Shown: positions 6,059 through 14,758, counted from the first letter of the stretch. The stretch is DNA of 16,318 bases from Actinomycetes bacterium (GCA_023436925.1 JAEZHJ010000063.1:1-16318), one strand, 5' to 3'. Notes: generated by a model from the sequence alone, not told the origin. Made by a program: numbers and translations.

Positions 6059-7432
6059 TCAGCGCTCCCCGGAGCCGCCTTCCTCTTCCAGCAGGCGCGC
6101 CAGTTCGGCGTCCAGGTCGTCGGGGGCGTGGTCCTGGTGGCCGTGTTCGGCGTAGCCGAGCGGGTCGTCCAGGTCGGCGGCCGAGGGGACCAGATCCGGG
6201 TGCGCCCAGGAATCGTCGCGGGCGGCGGCGCCCCGGGTGGCGCGGGTGGCGGCCCACAGGTTCGCAGCGTCCCGGGTGCGGCGGGGTCGCAGCTCCAGGC
6301 CGACCAGCGCCTTCAGCGCCGCTTCCGCGGGTCCGCCGGCGGCCCGGCGGCGGCGCAACATCTCGGTGAGCTGCGCGGCGGCGGGCATCCGCTCCCGGGT
6401 GGCCTGGTCGACCACCTCGTCCACCCAGCCTTCGACGAGTGCGAGCAGGGTCTCCAGCCGGCCCAGGACGGCGCGCTGCTCCTCGCTCACCTGCGGGACG
6501 AACAGCGAGCCGGCGACCACCTGCCCGGCCTGTTCGACCTCCTCCGGGGTCATCGCGCTGCCGAGCTGGGACTCGATGGCCTGCTCCAGCGCGGCCGGAT
6601 CGATGGTGATTCCGCGGGCGTAGTGCTCGACCAGGGCCAGCATCTGCGGCCCGAGCCACCCGACCGCGGCGAACAGCCGCTGCCGGGCGGTCTCGCGCAG
6701 CGCCAGGAAGAGCAGCAGGTCGGACTGTCCGATCTCCAGGCCCTCACCGAAGCCGGCGATGTTGGTCGGCAGCAGCGCCACCACCGGACGCTCGGTGAGC
6801 GGCAGCCCGATGTCGCCGGCGCTGAACGCCTCCACGGCCAGCCGGCCCAGCGACTGGCCGACCTGCGCGGCGAACATGCCCGAGGCAGCGGTGCGGATCA
6901 TCGGCTGCATGACGGAGGCGGCCGGGTCGCCCCCGCCCTGGCCCTCCAGCAGGCTGCCCAGCGTCCGGCCCAGCTGCGTCACCACCGGACGGATCAGCTG
7001 GCGCCAGGTGTCGAAGGTGTTCTCCACCCACTCGGCGCGGCTCCAGGCGGCCGGACGGGGGCTGATCGGCGGGAAGCTGATCTGGTCGTCCAGCCACAGG
7101 TCGGCCAGCTCGGCGGCGGCCCGGATCGCCGCCGCCTGGTCGGCGGACGGGGTCGGGTCGGGGCCGGCGGCCGCGGTGATCTTGCGCGCGATGTCCTTGG
7201 TGAACTGCCAGTTCATGCCCGACTCGGGCTCGGTCGGGCCGAATCCGGCCAGCTGACTGGTGAAGGCGGCCATCATCGACTGCATCCGGGCCATCAGCTC
7301 CTGCATGTCGAGCCGGCCGTCGGGACCCGGGGTGATCCCGAACTGCGACAGGAACCGCAGCAGGGCCTCCTCTTGCGGTCGGTCGGGCTCGTCGCCCGTG
7401 CCGAAGCCGTCCTTGCCGCCCTCGTCGTTCAT
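6059..7432 (-). CDS. DUF2342 family protein (annotated zinc-dependent metalloprotease/hydrolase family), HExxH missing
   Basis: A 457-residue protein corresponding by position to M. tuberculosis Rv3195. Family features include an acidic N-terminus, a QFGITPGPDGRLDMQELM segment (30-47), a long helical middle, the strand-like PVVALLPTNIAGF (216-228), and LALRETARQRLFAAVGWL (243-260). Some relatives carry an HExxH-type motif near this last segment; here it reads RETARQ, so a canonical zinc site is not visible and protease activity is doubtful. The C-terminus is very acidic (ARLLEEEGGSGER). ATG 7432 has a good ribosome site (AAGGAG, five-base spacer) and fixes the start. It converges on the YgjP-type gene with a one-base gap and diverges from the PDZ-Lon operon across 118 bases. 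Confidence 0.85.
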   Translation of the reverse strand: MNDEGGKDGFGTGDEPDRPQEEALLRFLSQFGITPGPDGRLDMQELMARMQSMMAAFTSQLAGFGPTEPESGMNWQFTKDIARKITAAAGPDPTPSADQAAAIRAAAELADLWLDDQISFPPISPRPAAWSRAEWVENTFDTWRQLIRPVVTQLGRTLGSLLEGQGGGDPAASVMQPMIRTAASGMFAAQVGQSLGRLAVEAFSAGDIGLPLTERPVVALLPTNIAGFGEGLEIGQSDLLLFLALRETARQRLFAAVGWLGPQMLALVEHYARGITIDPAALEQAIESQLGSAMTPEEVEQAGQVVAGSLFVPQVSEEQRAVLGRLETLLALVEGWVDEVVDQATRERMPAAAQLTEMLRRRRAAGGPAEAALKALVGLELRPRRTRDAANLWAATRATRGAAARDDSWAHPDLVPSAADLDDPLGYAEHGHQDHAPDDLDAELARLLEEEGGSGER

Positions 7433-7550
7433 GCCGCTCCTTCGCCCGGTCCCCCCATTGTCGCTCACCGTCCAAAGGGTTTTCTCATCCGGGGACGGTA
7501 TCGTTCGGTGGGTATCCGCGCTGGGGGGCGTGACAAGTGGAGGGATGTAG
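7433..7550. promoter_or_regulatory. Divergent spacer between DUF2342 and PDZ-Lon genes
   Basis: The spacer must hold promoters for both directions. A TATCGT hexamer (7499-7504) could be a rightward -10 box, but no matching -35 is evident. GGTATC occurs twice (7497-7502 and 7511-7516) with a 14-base period, possibly a regulator site. Ribosome sites at both edges are clear: AAGGAG for the DUF2342 gene and GGAGGG for the protease gene. Confidence 0.3.
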
Positions 7551-8612
7551 GTGACCAAGCAGACGTGGACGGCAGCCGTCGCCGCGCTGCTGTTCGTCGC
7601 GCTCGCAGCCCTGATCGCCATGGTGCCGGTGCCCTTCGTGACCTGGAGTCCAGGGTCCACCTACAACCTGCTGGGCGAGGTCGACGGGGTGGACGGTCCC
7701 ACCCCCGCGATCGAGATCGAGGGCATCGCGACCCACCCGACCGAGGGTGAGGTCCGGATGGCGACCGTGTCGGTGACCCGTCCGGATTCGGCTCTCACGC
7801 TGCCCGAGGCACTGTTCTCCTACTGGCTGCCTTCGCGCGAGGTGATGCCCAAGGACTCGGTCTACCCGCCGGGCATCGACGCCGCCGAGATCCAGGACGA
7901 GAGCGTCCGGTTGATGGACGACTCGCAGGCCACCGCCGTCGTGGCGGCGCTGCGGGTGGCCGGTGTCCCGGTCCAGGAGTTGCCGATGGTGACCTGGGTG
8001 TCGGCCGCCGGGCCCGCCCACGAGAAGCTGCGCCCCGGCGACCTGATCATGGCGGTCGACAACCACCGCGTGGAGCGGGTCGACGACGTCAAGCGGGCGA
8101 TCGCCAAGCAGGGCGTCGGCAAGGTGGTGAAGTTCGACCTGGAGCGGGATGGGGCGCGGACCAGCGTGACCGTGACCACCCGCCCGTCCAGCACCGACGC
8201 GGAGGCTCCGGTGGTCGGGATCGGGCTGGACGTCGGCCACAAGTACTCCCCGACGATCACCTTCGGCATCGACCCGGCGATCGGCGGTCCGAGCGCCGGG
8301 CTGCCGTTCGCGATCGCGATCTCGGACCTGCTGACCAGCGAACCGATGCTGGAGGGACGGATCGTCGCCGCGACCGGTGAGATCGACTCCAAGGGCAGGG
8401 TCAGCGCGATCGGCGGCGTGCAGGAGAAGATCGCCGCCGCTGCCCGTGACGGCGCCGAGGTCTTCCTGATGCCGAAGGCGAACTGCGTCGATGCGCTTGA
8501 GTCGCACCCCGGCCTGCGCCTGGTCCCGGTGGAGAACCTGGGCGATGCCCTGGCCGCCCTGGACGCCCTGAACGATCCCGTGAAGCTCTCCGCGGTGCCG
8601 CAGTGCGAGTGA
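7551..8612 (+). CDS. Membrane-anchored PDZ and Lon-type (S16) serine protease
   Basis: A 353-residue protein corresponding by position to M. tuberculosis Rv3194c. An N-terminal hydrophobic segment (about 9-28) acts as an uncleaved anchor, placing the rest outside the cytoplasm. A PDZ domain follows (about 125-210; LRPGDLIMAVDNHRVERVDDV). The C-terminal part is a Lon protease domain: the nucleophile serine lies in GGPSAG (S248) and the catalytic lysine in GGVQEK (K293), about the spacing seen in E. coli Lon (S679, K722), with TGEID between them. The ATPase module of Lon is absent, so it should act without ATP on exported or membrane substrates. GTG 7551 has a GGAGGG ribosome site seven bases upstream. 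It overlaps the next gene and is probably co-transcribed with the PPA1309 and UPF0182 genes. Confidence 0.93.
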   Translation: MTKQTWTAAVAALLFVALAALIAMVPVPFVTWSPGSTYNLLGEVDGVDGPTPAIEIEGIATHPTEGEVRMATVSVTRPDSALTLPEALFSYWLPSREVMPKDSVYPPGIDAAEIQDESVRLMDDSQATAVVAALRVAGVPVQELPMVTWVSAAGPAHEKLRPGDLIMAVDNHRVERVDDVKRAIAKQGVGKVVKFDLERDGARTSVTVTTRPSSTDAEAPVVGIGLDVGHKYSPTITFGIDPAIGGPSAGLPFAIAISDLLTSEPMLEGRIVAATGEIDSKGRVSAIGGVQEKIAAAARDGAEVFLMPKANCVDALESHPGLRLVPVENLGDALAALDALNDPVKLSAVPQCE

Positions 8613-9112
8613 ACGACGACGCCCTCACCGCGGCGCTGATCGAGGTGGAGCACCACGTGGCGCGGTCCGGGTGGGACCAGCCGGCCAGGCTCTTCGCGCT
8701 GGTCCGCACCGCCGACCTGATCGCCGCCGAACCGGGCCTGGCCGAGCACCTCGGCCAGGGTCCCTCCGACGGCTACACCTCCATCGAGCAGGAGGAGTTC
8801 ACCGCCGGCGCCGACCTGGGTGAGACCCTGGCCGGGATCGCCTGGCCGCCGGCCGTGCACGGCTGCGCCCTCGCGCTGGAGCGGACCTTCGTCCCGCCCG
8901 AGGTGGAAGCCGATCTGCCCGACGACCCGCAGCAGGCTGCCCTGGTCGTCGCCGAGCACCCCCGGCGGCTCGACCTGCGGGTCGTGGTCGGGGTCACCCG
9001 CGAGGGGGGACAGCACGGCGTCGCCCGCATCCGGGGCGCCGAGCAGGACCTGTTGGGCGGGGATGACCTGGTGCCGGCCCTCACCCTCGCACTGTCGCGT
9101 ACATTTGACTGA
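8609..9112 (+). CDS. PPA1309 family protein
   Basis: A 167-residue, soluble, acidic protein of the actinobacterial PPA1309 family (named after a Cutibacterium locus); function unknown. Recognisable parts are the N-terminal helix LIEVEHHVARSGWDQPARLFALVRTADL, the QEEF segment, the conserved AWPPAVHGCALALERTFVPP stretch and the late LRVVVGVTREGGQHGVARIR strand pair. The gene overlaps the PDZ-Lon gene: GTG 8609 shares GTGA with its stop codon, a usual sign of translational coupling, so this start was chosen. GTG 8603, two codons earlier in frame, is also possible; no clear Shine-Dalgarno supports either. The UPF0182 gene follows 30 bases later on the same strand, suggesting one operon. Assignment rests on remembered family resemblance and context. 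Confidence 0.82.
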   Translation: MNDDALTAALIEVEHHVARSGWDQPARLFALVRTADLIAAEPGLAEHLGQGPSDGYTSIEQEEFTAGADLGETLAGIAWPPAVHGCALALERTFVPPEVEADLPDDPQQAALVVAEHPRRLDLRVVVGVTREGGQHGVARIRGAEQDLLGGDDLVPALTLALSRTFD

Positions 9113-9142
9113 ACTTCCTAGCGCCGTTTGACAGGAGTCCGT

Positions 9143-11995
9143 GTGCCCAACGCCTTGACCCGCCGTGGTCCGCTCGTTCCCACGCTGGTGGTGGCGGGGG
9201 TGCTGATCGTTGCCTTCCTGGGCTTCTCCGAGTTGTGGACGGAGAAGCTCTGGTTCGACTCGGTGAGCTTCCCCACGGTGTTCACCACCCAGTTGGTGAC
9301 GCGGGTCGTGCTGTTCGTGGTCTTCTTCGCCGTGATGGCGGGCACCGTCGGGTTCAACATGTGGCTGGCGTGGCGGATGCGTCCGCTGGACCGGCGGACG
9401 GGCCCCAGCGCGGTGCTCGACCGCTACCGCGACATCCTGGGCTCCAACCTGTTCCTGGCGATCCTGGTTCCTTCGGCCTTCTTCGGCGTGATCGGCGGCA
9501 TGACGGCGTCGGCGGCGAGCATGGACGTGCTGGCGTACCTCAACCGCACCCCGTTCGGGACCACCGATCCCTACTTCGGGATGGACGCCGGGTTCTACGT
9601 CTTCGAGCTCCCGATCCTGCGTGACCTGCTCGGCTTCCTGATGAGCGCCCTGTTCTTCGGGCTGATCGCCGCCGCCGCGGTCCACTTCACCACCGGCGGA
9701 CTGGTCGTCGGACGGCAGGCACCGGGCATCCGGCGTCCCACCGCGGCGAGCCGGCACCTGTCAGTGCTGGCCGGGATCCTGCTGGTGATCTACGGCCTGC
9801 AGAGCCTGGTCGACCGGTACGGCTTCCTGGTCGAGCCGGGCACGCTGTTCACGGGCCTGCACTACACCGATGACAACGCCCGGCTGGGCGCCAAGCTGGT
9901 GATCGCGGTGATCGCCTTCATCTGTGCCGCGCTGTTCTTCCTCAACGCCTTCCTGAACCGCTGGGTGCTCCCGATCACGGGCCTGGTGCTGATGCTCGTC
10001 TCCGGGCTCATCCTCCAGTTGCTCTACCCCGCGATCGTGCAGTCCTTCCAGGTCCGGCCCAACGAGCCGGACAAGGAGGGCGCCTACATGAAGGCGCACA
10101 TCACAGCCACCCGGGACGCGTTCGGGATCGACGATGTCGAGATCACCGAGTACGCCGCGGTGACCCAGGTCCGTCCCGGCCAGTTGAAGGAGGACGCGGC
10201 CGCGCTGCCCGGCGTCCGGCTGGTCGACCCGTCCGTGGTCGGCCCGACCTTCGAGCAGCTGCAGCAGGTTCGTGGCTACTACTCGTTCCCGTCGGTGCTG
10301 GACGTCGACCGCTACGTCATCGACGGCGTCGAGACCGACGTCGTGGTCGCCGCCCGGGAGATGAACCTGGCCGGCATCCCGGACCCGAACTGGAACAACA
10401 TCCACACCGTGTACACCCACGGCTACGGCATGGTCGCCGCCTACGGCAACCGTCGCCAGTCCGGCGGCAACCCGGAGTGGATCGAGCGGGACCTGCCGCC
10501 GAAGGGCGACCTCGGGGAGTACGAGGGCCGGGTCTACTTCGGTGAGTTCAGCAACGAGTTCGCGATCGTCGGACGGGAGCCCGGCCAGGCGCCGATCGAG
10601 CTGGACACCCCCGGCGGCGGCGACGGCGGCGGCGAGGCCTACAACGTGTACGCGGGCTCCGGCGGCGTCCCGATCGGCAACTGGTTCAACCGCATCCTGT
10701 ACGCCGCCCACTTCATGGACCTCAACATCATCCTGTCCGACCGGGTGAACTCCCAGTCCCAGCTGCTCTACAAGCGCACCCCGAAGGAGCGCGTGGAGCA
10801 GGTGGCGCCCTGGCTCACCCTGGACCAGAACACCTACCCGGCCGTCGTCGACGGCAGGCTGGTGTGGATCCTGGACGGCTACACCACCAGCCGCAGCTAC
10901 CCCAACAGCGCGCTGGTGAGCCTGCAGCGGACCACCTCCGACGCGCAGTCGCGGGCCACCGGCCTGCAGGTCGACCGGCCGCTGAACTACATCCGCAACT
11001 CGGTCAAGGCCGTGGTGGACGCCACCGACGGCACCGTCGACCTGTACGCCTGGGACGAGTCCGACCCGGTGATGCAGAGCTACGCCAAGGCCTTCCCCGG
11101 CACGGTCAAGCCGAAGAGCGACATCAGCCCCGAGCTGCTGGCGCACCTGCGCTACCCGGAGGACCTGTTCAAGGTGCAGCGCGAGATCCTGGGTCGCTAC
11201 CACATGACGAACCCGGCCAGCTGGTACCAGCAGTCCGACCTGTGGCAGGTCCCGGCCGACCCGGTCAAGAGCCCGACCGAGGCCAAGGAGCCGCCGTACT
11301 ACCTGTCGATCAAGTGGCCCGGTGAGGACCAGCCGGTGTTCAGCCAGACCTCGGTGTTCGTGCCGCGCGGCCGGTCGAACCTGGCCAGCTACCTGGCCGT
11401 GGTCGCTGAGGCGACCAGCCCGGACTACGGCAAGCTGCGGGTGCTGCGGATGTCCGACACGCACCAGATCGACGGCCCCGGCCAGACCTTCAACGCGATG
11501 ACCACCGACACCCGGGTCGCCGAAGTGCTGCGGCCGTACCTGAACCAGGGATCGGCGGCCGCCACGTACGGCAACCTGCTGACCCTGCCGATGGGCAGCG
11601 GCCTGCTCTACGTGCTGCCGGTCTACACCCAGCGGCAGGCCAGTACCGGGTCGTACCCGGCACTGACCTTCGTGATCGTCAGGTTCGGCCAGAGCGTCGG
11701 GATCGGCTCCACGCTGCAGCAGGCGCTGGACGAAGCCTTCCAGGGCGACGCCGGCGCGGACACCGGTGAGCAGCCGGCCGAACCGGCCGAGCCCGGCGGC
11801 GAGACGCCCACCAATCCGGAGCCGACCGAGCCGGGCACTCCGCCGGAAGCGGCGAAGGCGCTGCTGGAGCAGGCCCAGAACGCGTTCGTGGCTGCTGACA
11901 CCGCACTGCGCAACGGCGACCTGGCCGAGTACCAGCGCCAGATCGCGGTCGCCCAGAAGGCGATGGACGACGCGCTGGCCCAGCTGAACCGCTAG
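9143..11995 (+). CDS. UPF0182 family seven-helix membrane protein
   Basis: A 950-residue integral membrane protein corresponding to M. tuberculosis Rv3193c. Seven hydrophobic helices fill the first 300 residues (roughly 12-31, 49-77, 104-124, 158-180, 205-225, 247-270 and 273-300). A large non-membrane domain follows (about 305-870), rich in aromatic and glycine residues, with NWNNIHTVYTHGYGMVAAYGN and TLPMGSGLLYVLPVY as typical family stretches. The C-terminus is a Pro/Glu/Gly/Thr linker (about 873-902) and a short alpha-helical, possibly coiled-coil tail (about 903-950). No enzyme motif is recognised and the family has no settled function. GTG 9143 is preceded by AGGAG with a five-base spacer, which fixes the start over the upstream in-frame codon. 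It ends directly against the stop of the convergent M16 gene. An extra promoter is possible (TACATT at 9100-9105) but unsupported by a -35. Confidence 0.93.
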   Translation: MPNALTRRGPLVPTLVVAGVLIVAFLGFSELWTEKLWFDSVSFPTVFTTQLVTRVVLFVVFFAVMAGTVGFNMWLAWRMRPLDRRTGPSAVLDRYRDILGSNLFLAILVPSAFFGVIGGMTASAASMDVLAYLNRTPFGTTDPYFGMDAGFYVFELPILRDLLGFLMSALFFGLIAAAAVHFTTGGLVVGRQAPGIRRPTAASRHLSVLAGILLVIYGLQSLVDRYGFLVEPGTLFTGLHYTDDNARLGAKLVIAVIAFICAALFFLNAFLNRWVLPITGLVLMLVSGLILQLLYPAIVQSFQVRPNEPDKEGAYMKAHITATRDAFGIDDVEITEYAAVTQVRPGQLKEDAAALPGVRLVDPSVVGPTFEQLQQVRGYYSFPSVLDVDRYVIDGVETDVVVAAREMNLAGIPDPNWNNIHTVYTHGYGMVAAYGNRRQSGGNPEWIERDLPPKGDLGEYEGRVYFGEFSNEFAIVGREPGQAPIELDTPGGGDGGGEAYNVYAGSGGVPIGNWFNRILYAAHFMDLNIILSDRVNSQSQLLYKRTPKERVEQVAPWLTLDQNTYPAVVDGRLVWILDGYTTSRSYPNSALVSLQRTTSDAQSRATGLQVDRPLNYIRNSVKAVVDATDGTVDLYAWDESDPVMQSYAKAFPGTVKPKSDISPELLAHLRYPEDLFKVQREILGRYHMTNPASWYQQSDLWQVPADPVKSPTEAKEPPYYLSIKWPGEDQPVFSQTSVFVPRGRSNLASYLAVVAEATSPDYGKLRVLRMSDTHQIDGPGQTFNAMTTDTRVAEVLRPYLNQGSAAATYGNLLTLPMGSGLLYVLPVYTQRQASTGSYPALTFVIVRFGQSVGIGSTLQQALDEAFQGDAGADTGEQPAEPAEPGGETPTNPEPTEPGTPPEAAKALLEQAQNAFVAADTALRNGDLAEYQRQIAVAQKAMDDALAQLNR

Positions 11996-13327
11996 TCAGC
12001 GGCGCCGCTCGACGTCCCAGCCGGCCTCCACCAGGGGGTCGTGCAGGGCGTCGGCGTCGCCCACCACGACCAGGCTGAGCCGGTCGGTCGGCAGCAGGTC
12101 GCTCATCGTGGCGGTCGCCGACTCGGGCGTCACCTGGTCCAGGGCGACGGAGAAGGAGTTCACGAACTCGGCGCTCAACCCGGCCCCGACCAGGCTGGTG
12201 ACCCGTTCGGCGACCCCCTGCGCGGTGGCGTACCGCAGCGGCGCATTGCCCTGCAGGTAGCCGACCGCCTCCCTGACCTCGGCGGCGCTGATCGGCGCCG
12301 AGCGCAGGTCGAGCAGGTCGACCGCGGTGGTGATCGCCTCGACGGCGACCTCGGTGCGGAAGGATGCCTGGACGGCCAGCAGGCCGCCGTCGCGCATCGG
12401 GTGGTTCACCAGGTGAACCCCGTAGGTGTAGCCCTTCTCCTCCCGCAGCACGCTGGTCAGCCGGCTGCCCAGACTGCCGCCGAGGGCGTGGCTGGCCACC
12501 TGCAGGTCGGCCCAACGGGGGTCGCTGCGGTCGATCCCGAAGCTTCCGAGCCGGACGTCGGCCTGGACGGCACCGGGCCGGTGGATCAGCCGGCAGTGCG
12601 GCCGACGGCCGTGCGGCACCTCGTGGGTGACGTCGCCGGCGGACCCCGTCCAGCCGGCGAAGGCGTCCTCGACCAGCCGGAGCGGGTCCTGGGTGAAGTC
12701 GGCGCAGAGCACGATCGTGGCGCCGTCGGGCCGGTAGTACCGGGCGTGGAAGTCGACGACATCCTGGCGGGTGACGGCGGCCACGGTCTCCTGGTTGCCG
12801 CCGGCGACGCGGGCGGCGCGGTACCGGCCCGGGATCAGCGCGCGACGGAACTCGATCGCGGCCCGGTGGGCGGAGTTGGCCCGCTGCTGGTCGATCTGCG
12901 CCAGCCGCAGCAGCCGGTGCCGTTCGACATCGGCGGCGGTGAACTCCGGCTCGATGACCGCCTCGGCGAGCAGGTGGAGCGCCTGCGGCAGGCGGGGGAC
13001 CGGCACCTCGAGGTAGAGGTGGCTCGCCGAGTGGCCAACCAGCCCGCCGAGCACACCCCCGATGTCCTCGAGTTCCTCGGTGAAGCTCTCGCCGGGGTGG
13101 CTGGCCGTGCCCTCGTCCAGGCAGTGGTGGGCGACGGTGGCGACGCCCTCGACCCCGGTCGGCTCGGCGTTCAGCGGGATGTCGAGCACCAGGCCGACCG
13201 CTGCGATGTGCTGGCCGGGCCGGTGGAAGGCCAGCACCCGCAGCCCGCTGGCGAGGTAGGCCCGCTCGGGGCCGGGGAACAGCCAGCGCGCCGGGGGACG
13301 CACGGCAGGGGGACGCTCACGCCGCAT
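11996..13327 (-). CDS. M16 family peptidase-like subunit, zinc motif degenerate
   Basis: A 443-residue M16B-type protein made of two M16 halves. At the place where the catalytic subunit has HLFEH this one reads TVAHH (64-68), so two of the three key residues are lost and it should not bind zinc or cut on its own. The second half keeps the substrate-binding Arg/Tyr element: LREEKGYTYG (294-303; R295, Y300/Y302). This split is typical of M16B heterodimers, in which one subunit supplies the zinc and the other the R/Y site. ATG 13327 overlaps the end of the upstream catalytic-subunit gene by 11 bases, so translation is probably coupled. The stop directly abuts that of the convergent UPF0182 gene. 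Confidence 0.9.
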   Translation of the reverse strand: MRRERPPAVRPPARWLFPGPERAYLASGLRVLAFHRPGQHIAAVGLVLDIPLNAEPTGVEGVATVAHHCLDEGTASHPGESFTEELEDIGGVLGGLVGHSASHLYLEVPVPRLPQALHLLAEAVIEPEFTAADVERHRLLRLAQIDQQRANSAHRAAIEFRRALIPGRYRAARVAGGNQETVAAVTRQDVVDFHARYYRPDGATIVLCADFTQDPLRLVEDAFAGWTGSAGDVTHEVPHGRRPHCRLIHRPGAVQADVRLGSFGIDRSDPRWADLQVASHALGGSLGSRLTSVLREEKGYTYGVHLVNHPMRDGGLLAVQASFRTEVAVEAITTAVDLLDLRSAPISAAEVREAVGYLQGNAPLRYATAQGVAERVTSLVGAGLSAEFVNSFSVALDQVTPESATATMSDLLPTDRLSLVVVGDADALHDPLVEAGWDVERRR

Positions 13328-14621
13328 CGCTGGTCTCCTTCCGGTAGCGCAGGGTCGCGGCCTGGTCGGGCCGCAACAACTCACGGGCGGTGCGCGCCAC
13401 CTCGTCGAGGTCGATCCGTTCGATCTCGTCCAGCCGCCGGTTCACCCGGCTGGGGTCGCCGTGCAGGGTGGCGTAGCAGCCGAGCTGGTCGGCGCGGGCT
13501 TCGAGGTGGGCCAGCTCGCTGAGCCACTCCCGCTCGAACTGGACCTTGGCGCGGTCCAGTTCGGCAGCGGTCGGGCCCTGTTCGAGGAACCGGTCGATCT
13601 CGCCTCGCAGGGCCTCCTCGAGCCGGGCCGGATCGTCTCCGGAGCGGGCCCGGGCCGAGGCCACCGCCATGCTGGTGCCCGCGATCAGGCCGGTCGCCGA
13701 GGCGGAGGCGGCGACCGCCAGGTCTGCCCGGACCAGTCCCCGATGCAGCCGGGAGGTCTGGCCCTGGCCCAGGATCGCCAGCGCCAGGTCGGCGGCGTCG
13801 TAGCCGACCGTGTCGCGGGCGGGCAGCCGCCAGGCGAGGTGGACCGCGTCCGCGGGGACGTCGGCGGTCACCTCGCGGTGCGGCTCGCCGGTGAGGGCAG
13901 GCAGCGGCGCCACCGCCGTCCGGGTGTTGGCCGCGCCCGGGGGGATCCAGCCGAAGGCCTTCTCCGCCCGCTTGAACGCCTCCTTGGCCGAGACATCGCC
14001 GACCAGGGTGAGGACGGCGTTGCCAGGGTGGTAGTGGCGTCGGAAGAAGTCGCGGGCCCCGTCCGGGGTGGCCAGGTCGAGGTCGGCCATCGACCCGATG
14101 GTGACGTGGCCGTAGGGGTGATCGGGCGGGAAGACCAGCTCGACGAGGTGCTGCAGGGCGTCGCCGTAAGGCACGTTGTCGTACCGCTGCCGCTTCTCCT
14201 CCTTGACCACCTCGCGCTGGGTGGCGAGGTTGGTGGCGTCGAGGTGGTCGGGCAGGGTGGCGAGCCGGTCGGCCTCGAGCCACAGGGCCAACTCGAGCGC
14301 GCCGGTCGGCACCGTCTCGAAGTAGTTGGTCCGGTCGAACCAGGTGGTGCCGTTCACCGAACCGCCGACGTTCTGCAGCAACTGCATGTGTTCGCCGGGG
14401 GCGACGTGCGCCGAGCCCTGGAACATCAGGTGCTCGAACAGATGCGCCCACCCGGTCTGTCCGGGCGGCTCGTCGCGGGATCCGACGTCGTACCACAGGT
14501 TCACGGCGACGGCAGGGACGCTGTGGTCGGGGCTGACGACGACCCGGAGCCCGTTGCCGAGCACCCGGGTGTGGACGGGGTAATCGACCTTCAGTCGGGA
14601 AGACTGCACGTCGGCAATCAC
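13317..14621 (-). CDS. M16 family zinc metallopeptidase, catalytic subunit
   Basis: A protein of about 434 residues with the inverted zinc motif HLFEH (60-64) in GWAHLFEHLMFQGS and the distal glutamate in VVKEEKRQRY (about 140-142), the layout of active M16 (pitrilysin/processing peptidase-like) enzymes. Other family segments are GGSVNGTTWFDRTNYFETVP (86-105) and GHVTIG-like YGHVTIGSMADLD. It is expected to cut short or unfolded peptides together with the degenerate partner encoded directly downstream. No signal peptide is seen, so it is probably cytoplasmic. The start is uncertain: GTG 14621 is given, GTG 14609 is equally possible, and neither has a clear ribosome site. The frame stays open upstream into the peroxidase region only by composition. 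Confidence 0.9.
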   Translation of the reverse strand: MIADVQSSRLKVDYPVHTRVLGNGLRVVVSPDHSVPAVAVNLWYDVGSRDEPPGQTGWAHLFEHLMFQGSAHVAPGEHMQLLQNVGGSVNGTTWFDRTNYFETVPTGALELALWLEADRLATLPDHLDATNLATQREVVKEEKRQRYDNVPYGDALQHLVELVFPPDHPYGHVTIGSMADLDLATPDGARDFFRRHYHPGNAVLTLVGDVSAKEAFKRAEKAFGWIPPGAANTRTAVAPLPALTGEPHREVTADVPADAVHLAWRLPARDTVGYDAADLALAILGQGQTSRLHRGLVRADLAVAASASATGLIAGTSMAVASARARSGDDPARLEEALRGEIDRFLEQGPTAAELDRAKVQFEREWLSELAHLEARADQLGCYATLHGDPSRVNRRLDEIERIDLDEVARTARELLRPDQAATLRYRKETSDAA

Positions 14622-14758
14622 ACCACATGCAGCAACCGACCCGGCAATCGGGGACCAGCGCGCCGCCACCGGCGAGCCGGTGATACGCAGCCCGGCCCCT
14701 TCCGGCCTCCCGCCGCTGCGGTACCGGGCGCTGCGCAGATGGTGGGGGAGGTGGGCTG
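14622..14758. other. Spacer between peroxidase and M16 genes
   Basis: This 137-base spacer lies downstream of the peroxidase stop and upstream of the M16 pair, all leftward. A short stem CACCGG/CCGGTG with a four-base loop (14667-14682) could be a weak terminator. I see no clear -35/-10 pair for the M16 operon. Confidence 0.3.

Noticed and set aside
6128..7750. A 540-residue rightward open frame opposite the DUF2342 gene
   Set aside because: Composition artefact: no recognisable domain, no start signal, and the opposite strand encodes a known family with a good ribosome site.
9761..11464. A 567-residue leftward open frame inside UPF0182
   Set aside because: Val/His/Gln/Asp-rich antisense shadow of a well-recognised membrane protein.
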